A stretch of DNA of 5,354 bases from Kordiimonadaceae bacterium (GTDB lineage Bacteria > Pseudomonadota > Alphaproteobacteria > Sphingomonadales > Emcibacteraceae). Within the stretch, counting starts at the first letter, position 1, and the number at the start of each line of letters is the position of its first letter. This document shows positions 1 through 5,354 of this stretch, in pieces. The position numbers and the translations under genes are program-made. The notes under the pieces were generated by a model. The model was not told where the DNA came from, did not search any database, and worked only from the letters and a program-made list of their open reading frames with translations. The DNA is taken from the NCBI GenBank assembly GCA_018699075.1, contig JABIPV010000304.1, positions 1-5,354 on the forward strand, in the 5' to 3' direction.

Positions 1-1389
1 AAAATTTCAAAAGCCTTAAAATTACTTGTCACTGTGTCAGTTGTTGCGATAAGTCCAATTGCTTTCGCACAGGATGCAGAAGACACGCGCGCGCCGATGG
101 TGGTGCATGATAAAAACCCATACCCCAGTACTTATGAAGCGTGGCCGACGGAGCTTACGGCAATTACCAATGCTCATATTTTAACAGGTGACGGCGGTGA
201 GATTGAAAATGGCACTGTGGTCATGAACGGTGGTAAAATCATCGCCGTTGGCGCGGATGTGGATATCCCATCGGGCGCAAAAGTGATTGACGGGACGGGT
301 AAATATGTAACCCCCGGGGTTATTGATATGCATTCCCATATGGGAATTTGGACCGATGGCGGTAATGACGTCAGAAGTCCCAACACAGCTGGCATGTGGG
401 GCGAGCATTCAATCTGGCCACAAACACCGAATTTTCCTGCAGCCTTAGCCGCCGGTGTAACCACACAAATGACATTACCGGGATCAGCCAACCAGTTTGG
501 TGGACGAAGTGTGACCCTAAAAATGGTGCCAGGACGCACAACCGAAGATATGAAATTCCCCGGCGCGCCGTACGGTATTAAAATGGCATGCGGTGAAAAC
601 CCACGAAGGGTTCATAAAGCGCAAGGTGGCACATCAACAGCCATGGGTGTTTTTGAAGGATATAGATCGAGTTGGATCGATGCAACGGAATATAAAAATT
701 CGTGGGATAAATATTACGCGGACTATGAAGCGGGAGAAGACGTTAAAGCACCAAAACGTGATTTAAAGAATGAAACATTAATGGGTGTATTAGACGGTGA
801 AATTCTCATCGAACAACATTGTTACCGTGCGGATGAAATGGTCAATGTGATTAATATGTCCAAAGAATTTGATTATAAAGTGACTGCTTTTCACCATGTG
901 GTTGAAGCTTATAAAATTGCAGATATCCTTGCCCAAAATGATATTTGTGCTGGCATGTGGGCTGATTGGTGGGGCTTTAAACTCGAAAGCTTTGACGGTA
1001 TTGATGAAAATGTTGCCATGATGGCTGCCGCAGGGGGATGTGCGGTTGTTCATTCGGATAGTGATACGGGCGGACAACGCCTTAATCAAGAAGCGGCAAA
1101 AGCATGGGCCGACGGTAAACGCGCGGGGATAGATTTTACCCGCGGTGAAGTGTTCCAGTGGGTGACGCTCAATGCGGCAAAATCCATTGGGCTTGAAGAT
1201 CAAATCGGATCGCTAACACCCGGTAAAAATGCCGATGTTGTGATTTGGAATGGGGACCCGTTAAGTGTTTATGCGCTAGCAGAAAATGTATTCATTGATG
1301 GGGCGCTTCATTATGACAGAAGTGATCCTGATAATCAGTGGATTACCGATCATGCCCTAGGGTTTGTTACAGCGGGAGATCACCAATGA
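1..1389 (+). CDS. Exported metal-dependent amidohydrolase (imidazolonepropionase-like), 5' end cut by the window
   Basis: This is an amidohydrolase-superfamily enzyme, expected to hydrolyse an amide or related bond with bound metal in the periplasm; the substrate is unknown. The reading frame is open from base 1 and begins with KISKALKLLVT and a hydrophobic stretch ending AFA-QD. That is a signal peptide cut after base 69, so the true start lies just left of the window. The GTG at 34 falls inside the signal and is rejected as a start. Counting from the codon at 1-3, the visible family marks are VTPGVIDMHSHMG with the HxH pair (H111, H113; bases 331-339), H273 (817-819), H298/H299 (892-897) and the catalytic Asp in HSDSD (D353; 1057-1059). 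The closing SLTPGKNADVVIWNGDP belongs to the family's beta-sandwich. The roughly 462 codons present fit the usual length. The stop overlaps the next gene by four bases, so the two are co-transcribed. The family is secure; the substrate is not. Confidence 0.9.
   Translation, partial: KISKALKLLVTVSVVAISPIAFAQDAEDTRAPMVVHDKNPYPSTYEAWPTELTAITNAHILTGDGGEIENGTVVMNGGKIIAVGADVDIPSGAKVIDGTGKYVTPGVIDMHSHMGIWTDGGNDVRSPNTAGMWGEHSIWPQTPNFPAALAAGVTTQMTLPGSANQFGGRSVTLKMVPGRTTEDMKFPGAPYGIKMACGENPRRVHKAQGGTSTAMGVFEGYRSSWIDATEYKNSWDKYYADYEAGEDVKAPKRDLKNETLMGVLDGEILIEQHCYRADEMVNVINMSKEFDYKVTAFHHVVEAYKIADILAQNDICAGMWADWWGFKLESFDGIDENVAMMAAAGGCAVVHSDSDTGGQRLNQEAAKAWADGKRAGIDFTRGEVFQWVTLNAAKSIGLEDQIGSLTPGKNADVVIWNGDPLSVYALAENVFIDGALHYDRSDPDNQWITDHALGFVTAGDHQ
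1374..1378 (+). promoter_or_regulatory. Ribosome binding site of the second amidohydrolase gene
   Basis: GGGAG lies seven bases before the ATG at 1386, inside the last codons of the upstream gene. It supports 1386 as the start over the in-frame ATG at 1338, which would place 16 extra polar residues in front of a clean signal peptide. Confidence 0.65.
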
Positions 1390-2633
1390 GATACCTTATT
1401 TTATTAGTTTTAATGATATCACCAGCTTTAGCTGAAACGATTGCCATTAAAGGCGGCACTATTCACACGGCCGCAGGCGAACCGATTATCAACGGAACCT
1501 TAGTCATCGAAGATGGTATGATTAGTGCTGTTGGTACAGATATTGCTATTCCAGAGGGAGCGCGCATTATTGATGCAACGGGTAAGCATGTGACACCGGG
1601 CATTATGAATGGCAGCACGACTTATGGTCTTTCAGAAGGAGCGGCGGGTAAGTTTAAAAGTGATAGCAGCGCAAATGGATCAGGTATGACCGCTTCGTTT
1701 GATGTTAAATATGCCTTAAATACGGCGTCAACCTTGATACGCGAAGGACGCCGACAAGGGGTGACACGCGCGGTATCATCGCCGCAATCATCAGGTGATA
1801 TTTTTAGTGGAACGTCCGCGATCATTACCATGGATAATAAGCAAGATATGCATTTTGCCGATGGTCCGATGCATGCAAAATTTGCCAATGCGTCAAACCG
1901 TTCTGTGGCGTGGAACCGGATAAGGACCATTTTTGAACAAGTAAAGGATTATGAAAGTAATAAAGTCCGCGCTATGCGGGGGCAAAGCCAACATTATATT
2001 CTTTCATTCGCAGATATGGATGCGTTAATTCCTGTTCTGAATGGTGATAAGAAGCTTGTGATGGAAATAGGTAGTGAAGCGGAAATCCGCGGTGCTCTTC
2101 AATTAAAAGAAGATTACGACCTTGATTTGATTATACAAGGCGCACAAGAAGCTTGGAAAGTTGGTGCTGAACTTGCGGAAGCAGGCGTGCCTGTACTTGT
2201 TGACCCTGAACATAATACGTTCGGCAACGTAAATATGGCCGGGACAACATTTTCTAATGCGGCGCGACTTGAAGAAGCGGGGGTGACGGTGGCTTTTTAT
2301 TCTGGAAATGGAAGTCTTTATTACGGTCATCATATCGTGCAATTTGCCGGTATCGCCGTGGCCCACGGCATGAGCCACGATGGCGGTATTCGTGCCGTTA
2401 CCAGCAACCCCGCCATGATTTTTGGCGTGGATGACGTGGTTGGTACATTAGAAGAAGGCAAAGACGCTGACGTGGTTGTCTGGGACGGTGACCCACTTGA
2501 GGTGACATCAAACACAGATCACGTGATTGTTCGCGGCGTTGAATATGACCTAGTGTCAAGACGGACGCTGCTAAGGGATAGGTATTTAAACCTTGATAGA
2601 GGTGAACCGTTTACAAAGCGGTATCAGAAATGA
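1386..2633 (+). CDS. Exported amidohydrolase-like protein lacking metal ligands (probable pseudoenzyme)
   Basis: This 415-residue protein is a diverged paralogue of the upstream amidohydrolase. The start at 1386 overlaps the upstream stop as ATGA and gives a signal peptide, MRYLILLVLMISPALA-ET, cut after residue 16. Family marks remain. The N-terminal strand region (residues about 17-72) ends HVTPG, and the C-terminal GTLEEGKDADVVVWDGDPL (about 353-371) is the usual beta-sandwich closing motif. The metal site is gone. Aligned by eye to the upstream protein, HSH becomes S77-T78-T79, the HCY histidine falls at about I228, the HH pair falls at about Q251-G252, and the HSDSD motif becomes YSGNG (305-309), replacing the catalytic Asp with G307. 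A different His-rich patch (H315, H316, H328, H331) is present. I infer a non-catalytic or differently working partner, perhaps forming a complex with the upstream enzyme. The gene is fully open, so it is not obviously decaying. Confidence 0.88.
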   Translation: MRYLILLVLMISPALAETIAIKGGTIHTAAGEPIINGTLVIEDGMISAVGTDIAIPEGARIIDATGKHVTPGIMNGSTTYGLSEGAAGKFKSDSSANGSGMTASFDVKYALNTASTLIREGRRQGVTRAVSSPQSSGDIFSGTSAIITMDNKQDMHFADGPMHAKFANASNRSVAWNRIRTIFEQVKDYESNKVRAMRGQSQHYILSFADMDALIPVLNGDKKLVMEIGSEAEIRGALQLKEDYDLDLIIQGAQEAWKVGAELAEAGVPVLVDPEHNTFGNVNMAGTTFSNAARLEEAGVTVAFYSGNGSLYYGHHIVQFAGIAVAHGMSHDGGIRAVTSNPAMIFGVDDVVGTLEEGKDADVVVWDGDPLEVTSNTDHVIVRGVEYDLVSRRTLLRDRYLNLDRGEPFTKRYQK

Positions 2634-2639
2634 TGATGA

Positions 2640-2667
2640 GGGCGGTTCTTCGGGACCACCCTTTTTT
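2640..2667 (+). terminator. Rho-independent terminator of the amidohydrolase operon, with UUCG tetraloop
   Basis: The arms at 2640-2648 and 2653-2661 form a nine-pair stem with one C-A mismatch and one G-U pair, closing on the tetraloop TTCG in the very stable C(UUCG)G context. Six Ts follow at 2662-2667. It starts seven bases after the stop of the second amidohydrolase gene. The last two Ts lie within the stop codon of the convergent esterase gene. On the - strand the same hairpin is not followed by a T run, so it mainly serves the + strand. Confidence 0.85.
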
Positions 2668-3841
2668 AATTACTTTCCAGTAAACCTTTAAGTTTTGTTT
2701 TTGAAACTTCGGCATTTGGATCAAGTTCTATGGCTTTTTCTAAACTTTTTATCGCCATTTCCTTATTGTCCATTTCATTATAAGCATCAGAAAGGCTGTC
2801 ATAGCTATTGGAGGAATTTGGGTGATCTTTGGTGTTTTGAATAAACAATTCAAGTGCCTTTTCTTTATCTTGTTTCTGAAAGAGATAAGTATATGCAAGT
2901 CGATTAATAGTCGCTTCATTCGCTGTGAATTTATAGCCTAGTCTTTTTGAAAATGTGCTAAAATGATTATCGAGATAATCAGGTTCTTCAACCGCTTTAT
3001 CATAGTTCACTGCAAAATTATCAAAGATATATTCGAGCCCGTTATAAAGACTGATAAGAACGACGGAACCATGAGTATCATTATCAAAATAATCACGCTT
3101 ATAATTTAACTTATTATTCCATTTATCTAAGCTTTCCATAAATTCTATTTGTGGGCCGAGCATCAAATTTCCTGGGGCATTACTATTATTAGCTGAAGAC
3201 ATATAAAAAGTATTTTTGTTTGTAGTTTCCTGTTTTAACTTCTCAATAACACGTTTATTTAATATTTTATCATCCCACCAAAGACTGGGATCAATTGAGA
3301 TAAAACTATTGAAAAAGTCTTCATTTTCCAGAAAAGCATGGGTAACTAATAGCCCACCGAGTGAATGACCAATAAAAATTCTAAATTTAGAAGAGCTATA
3401 GTTTTTTTCTACATGAGGTGCTAATTCAGTTTTTATAAACTTAATAAAATTATCGCCTCCGCCTGAATTTTTAAGTCCTGTTTGCTCATTACCCTGAAAA
3501 CCAATTAGAGTATGAGTAGGGGTTAAATCACGGGTTCTATCGGTGTTAGGAATTGATATTAGAATTGTTTCAGGCATTTTTTCGCTATAGATAAAATGTT
3601 GAAGAAGTCCACTTGCCGAATGAAAACTGCTTTCACCATCCATCATATAAATAACGGGATAGTTTTTCTTAGGGTTGTGATTTCGAGGAAGATAAACGAA
3701 TATTTTTCTTTCCTCATTCAGTACATCTGAATGAATGGATATGGTCTCACCTATATTAATGCCTGTGGTATTTTCCTGTGCGGATACTGACAGATTAGTT
3801 AAAATATAAATGATGGAAATTAATTTTAATATTTGTAACAT
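2666..3841 (-). CDS. Exported alpha/beta-hydrolase, putative esterase (esterase D/IroE-like), with C-terminal TPR-like tail
   Basis: This 391-residue protein is probably a serine esterase or hydrolase acting outside the cytoplasm. The start ATG at 3841-3839 is supported by AGGGG five bases upstream. A signal peptide, MLQILKLISIIYILTNLSVSA, ends before QEN at residue 21. The catalytic domain (about 30-275) shows the putative-esterase pattern: RKIFVYLPRNH, then YPVIYMMDGE (61-70), the nucleophile elbow GHSLGG with Ser160, the following strand SIDPSLWWDD (182-191), and a late DTHGSV with H257 as the likely catalytic His. The catalytic acid is not obvious; the stretch FYMSSANNSN (212-221), where I would look for it, has no Asp or Glu. 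Residues about 310-391 form two TPR-like helical hairpins, the second including AIKSLEKAIELDP. This tail resembles that of the upstream S12 hydrolase. GC content is low, about one quarter to one third in lines I counted, below the + strand genes. The substrate is unknown. Confidence 0.88.
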   Translation of the reverse strand: MLQILKLISIIYILTNLSVSAQENTTGINIGETISIHSDVLNEERKIFVYLPRNHNPKKNYPVIYMMDGESSFHSASGLLQHFIYSEKMPETILISIPNTDRTRDLTPTHTLIGFQGNEQTGLKNSGGGDNFIKFIKTELAPHVEKNYSSSKFRIFIGHSLGGLLVTHAFLENEDFFNSFISIDPSLWWDDKILNKRVIEKLKQETTNKNTFYMSSANNSNAPGNLMLGPQIEFMESLDKWNNKLNYKRDYFDNDTHGSVVLISLYNGLEYIFDNFAVNYDKAVEEPDYLDNHFSTFSKRLGYKFTANEATINRLAYTYLFQKQDKEKALELFIQNTKDHPNSSNSYDSLSDAYNEMDNKEMAIKSLEKAIELDPNAEVSKTKLKGLLESN

Positions 3842-3846
3842 AAAAA

Positions 3847-3851
3847 CCCCT
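3847..3851 (-). promoter_or_regulatory. Ribosome binding site of the esterase gene
   Basis: On the - strand AGGGG stands five bases before the ATG at 3841. The spacing is slightly short, but it is the only purine-rich candidate, and it fixes a start that gives a complete signal peptide. Confidence 0.55.
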
Positions 3852-3919
3852 AATATTTTGGTTATAGAAAGAGCTTGCCATAAATATTGCTTAAAGTCTA
3901 TTGAGAGCCTTTTTATCCC

Positions 3920-4564
3920 TTATTTATTCCTAAGTCTGTTAAGCTGAAATTGGGCATTTCCATTATCTGGTTCTAATTCAAGCACTTTTTGATAATATTT
4001 CAGTGCGACATCTGTATCCCCTAGGCGGTCGTAGCTGTCAGCTAGGCTGTCATATGTATTGGCGCTTTCGGGGAACAGTTTGGTGTTTAAGGTAAATATT
4101 TGCATGGCTTGTTGTTTTTTAAGCGCATTGATTAGTTTATAGCCCCAAACATTAATTTCGGCTTCAATGAATGTAATGTTTAGCTCCTGAGCTGTCTCAA
4201 TCGCATTTTCATAGCCGTTTTGATCAAGGGCTAATCTTAATGTATTTAGATCATCGGATAGTTCAAAACCGTTTTCAATTTTCATTTCCGGAATATAGTA
4301 TCCTGCCACTTCATCAATAAAAGTATCGGGAAGTCCGCCCATAAGATTAGTCAGTATAATAACTGATAAGTCATCTTCAGGATATACGGCAAAGGCAGTG
4401 CGGTTTCCACCGATGGCAATAGCCATAGGATGTTTTGGTCGCACAATCACTGGCCAACCAATACCGTAGCCGTTTACAAAATTATTAAACCCTGCGGTTT
4501 GACCATTATTTAGTCGGCCAGGGGTCCAAAGAGTTTTTAAGCTTTCTTGATTTAATAAATCCAA
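3920..4564 (-). CDS. C-terminal fragment of the S12 serine hydrolase: last catalytic strands and TPR-like tail
   Basis: This frame could begin only at a TTG (4564-4562). I see no convincing ribosome binding site or signal peptide, so it is more likely the displaced end of the gene than a gene of its own. Counting that TTG as residue 1, NGYGIGW (31-37), then IGGNRTAFAVYPEDDLSVII (51-70) and LTNL match the end of the S12 domain. At the place of the third motif (KTG in beta-lactamases, often HxG in S12 hydrolases) it reads A50-I51-G52. Residues about 100-214 are helical, with a motif around AEINVWGYKLI (135-145) and a TPR-like unit, TYDSLADSYDRLGDTDVALK (170-189), followed by a helix ending LELEPDN. 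The tail pairs well with that of the neighbouring esterase. Confidence 0.75.
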   Translation of the reverse strand: MDLLNQESLKTLWTPGRLNNGQTAGFNNFVNGYGIGWPVIVRPKHPMAIAIGGNRTAFAVYPEDDLSVIILTNLMGGLPDTFIDEVAGYYIPEMKIENGFELSDDLNTLRLALDQNGYENAIETAQELNITFIEAEINVWGYKLINALKKQQAMQIFTLNTKLFPESANTYDSLADSYDRLGDTDVALKYYQKVLELEPDNGNAQFQLNRLRNK

Positions 4565-5354
4565 TTATTTAAAGCGTTAAGCCATTTTGCGATTTCTGTT
4601 GTATTAGAGCTCATCCCCGCGGCGGCGCGTAATATTGGTGGGAATACTTCGTTGGTGACGGAAGTTAGTTTGTTTCCAAAATAATAGGTATACATACGTG
4701 CTTGATTTGGAACAATGCCTTCTAAATGAGTAAACCCTGCTTGAATGGTTTTTGGCATGCCGACTTTTTGAAGTTGGTGTTCGGTGATAAACTCAACAAA
4801 AGGCTGGCCGCTGACTTTCTCAATAATTTTTCCAATTATTGCATAACCTGTTTGATTATAGCTAAAATCTTCTCCGGGTTCGAATTGGGTGGGTAATGTT
4901 TTTACCAAGTCCCAGGCCACATCCTGTCCACCAACAGTAATTAATGTAGCGTCACCTCGCATAATTTCTGGCAGCCCAGAAATGTGAGTAAATAGTTGAA
5001 AGATTGTCGTGTCTTTCCAAGCATTTGGAAGACCAGGTAGATATTTAGCCGGACTAGCACTTAAATCGATTTTGCCCTGTTCTACAAGCTGCATAGCGGC
5101 AACACCGACAAAGGCTTTGGTTATTGAATTTAGGGGAAAAATCGTGTCGTTTGTGGTTGCAATACTATCTTGGATATTTGCGGTGCCGTAGCTTTCCATC
5201 TTGACCACTATACCATCTTTTATCACTGCGAGTTGAATGCCGGGTATTTTTCGCTCATCCATCTGCAGTTTAATATATTCATCTAAAGTTTGCGAATTAG
5301 CATATCCGACAAAGGTGTAGAAAATAAGCATCGATAAGAGCGCGGTTTTATTAA
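4552..5354 (-). CDS. N-terminal fragment of the S12 serine hydrolase: signal peptide and catalytic residues
   Basis: The frame is open to the right edge. Before the ATG at 5331 it reads NKTALLS, which continues into MLIFYTFVGYANS-QT. This looks like one signal peptide whose positively charged start is outside the window, so the ATG at 5331 is probably internal. Counting that ATG as residue 1, the catalytic SxxK motif is S69-I-T-K72 in FPLNSITKAF (bases 5127-5116). The second motif is Y158-N-Q in FSYNQTGYAIIG (bases 4860-4852), a common S12 form of the classical YxN. AAGMSSNTTEIAKWLNAL (237-254) is the conserved helix region before the break. The fragment ends in three out-of-place residues (WIY) and lacks the third active-site strand. 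It could be translated but is unlikely to be active alone. Confidence 0.8.
   Translation of the reverse strand, partial: NKTALLSMLIFYTFVGYANSQTLDEYIKLQMDERKIPGIQLAVIKDGIVVKMESYGTANIQDSIATTNDTIFPLNSITKAFVGVAAMQLVEQGKIDLSASPAKYLPGLPNAWKDTTIFQLFTHISGLPEIMRGDATLITVGGQDVAWDLVKTLPTQFEPGEDFSYNQTGYAIIGKIIEKVSGQPFVEFITEHQLQKVGMPKTIQAGFTHLEGIVPNQARMYTYYFGNKLTSVTNEVFPPILRAAAGMSSNTTEIAKWLNALNNWIY

Larger units (their letters stand above)
3920..5354 (-). pseudogene. Serine beta-lactamase-like (S12/class C) hydrolase with TPR-like tail, split by a frameshift; 5' end cut by the window
   Basis: The two reading frames together make one protein of about 475 visible residues: a signal peptide, an S12 serine hydrolase domain and a helical TPR-like tail. 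Such proteins are exported and hydrolyse peptides, esters or beta-lactam-like bonds through an acyl-serine; the substrate cannot be told here. The first frame reads to NALNNWIY and stops at TAA 4554-4552. The second opens after TAA 4567-4565 and continues DLLNQESLKTLWTP, exactly the segment expected next (the usual pattern is W..AL..G.LL..ESL..MWTP). Restoring one base between about 4567 and 4552 joins the frames with no gap. The break falls within the hydrolase domain, before its last strands, so neither piece should fold into a working enzyme. A sequencing or assembly error is equally possible. The esterase gene follows 78 bases downstream on the same strand and may share its transcript. Confidence 0.82.

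Noticed and set aside
34..36. GTG as the start of the first amidohydrolase
   Set aside because: The frame is open to base 1, and the residues before it (KISKALKLLVT) are the charged front of the signal peptide, so the start lies outside the window.
174..539. Open - strand frames opposite the first amidohydrolase (174-539, 181-408, 790-1203)
   Set aside because: They lie wholly against a gene with clear family motifs, and their translations show no recognisable domain.
1338..1385. ATG at 1338 as the start of the second amidohydrolase
   Set aside because: It would place a polar, Arg-rich stretch before the signal peptide and overlap the first gene by 52 bases. The ATG at 1386 has a binding site and the usual ATGA overlap.
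1622..2515. Open - strand frames opposite the second amidohydrolase (1622-1930, 2103-2378, 2330-2515)
   Set aside because: They are antisense to a conserved coding region, and I see no supporting start signal or domain.
3842..3919. Promoter (TATAAC) or terminator between the S12 hydrolase and the esterase
   Set aside because: No -35-like element stands 17 bases before TATAAC, and no stable hairpin with a T run was found. The genes may be co-transcribed.
4567..4573. Slippery heptamer T TTA AAT, in frame on the - strand, as a programmed -1 frameshift rescuing the S12 gene
   Set aside because: A -1 slip there would place the ribosome directly on TAA at 4567-4565, so it cannot reach the second frame. 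No classical heptamer lies in the remaining 4566-4552 stretch.
5009..5191. Small + strand frame within the S12 gene
   Set aside because: It is antisense to the SxxK region, which is conserved coding sequence.
5329..5331. ATG at 5331 as the start of the S12 hydrolase
   Set aside because: The open frame continues upstream with NKTALLS, which completes a typical signal peptide. Starting at 5331 would leave it without positive charge.

Overview
The window is 5,354 bases of Gram-negative, probably proteobacterial, DNA. It carries four genes in two convergent pairs. All four predicted proteins start with an export signal peptide, so all probably act in the periplasm or outside the cytoplasm. The proteobacterial assignment rests on general gene style and medium-to-low GC; nothing in the window fixes the genus.

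Left half, + strand: two tandem amidohydrolase-superfamily genes overlap by the four bases ATGA at 1386-1389 and form a tight operon. The first (1-1389) starts just outside the left edge and keeps the metal-binding residues expected of an active enzyme. The second (1386-2633) keeps the family's N- and C-terminal signatures, but by my hand alignment it has lost every recognisable metal ligand. It therefore looks like a catalytically dead partner of the first. The operon ends in a strong hairpin with a UUCG tetraloop and a six-T tract (2640-2667).

Right half, - strand: the first gene transcribed (3920-5354, start beyond the right edge) encodes a serine beta-lactamase-like hydrolase (S12/class C type) with a TPR-like tail. 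It is split by a one-base frameshift near 4555-4567, so it is a pseudogene or a sequencing error. Seventy-eight bases downstream, a second gene (2666-3841) encodes an alpha/beta-hydrolase of the putative esterase (esterase D/IroE-like) type, also with a TPR-like tail. The two tails resemble each other closely although the catalytic domains have unrelated folds.

Taken together, this looks like a small cluster of exported hydrolases acting on amide, peptide or ester bonds. No substrate can be named from the sequence. No RNA genes, CRISPR arrays, insertion sequences or long repeats were seen. The most interesting points are the metal-free second amidohydrolase, the shared tail on two different hydrolase folds, and the frameshift in the S12 gene.
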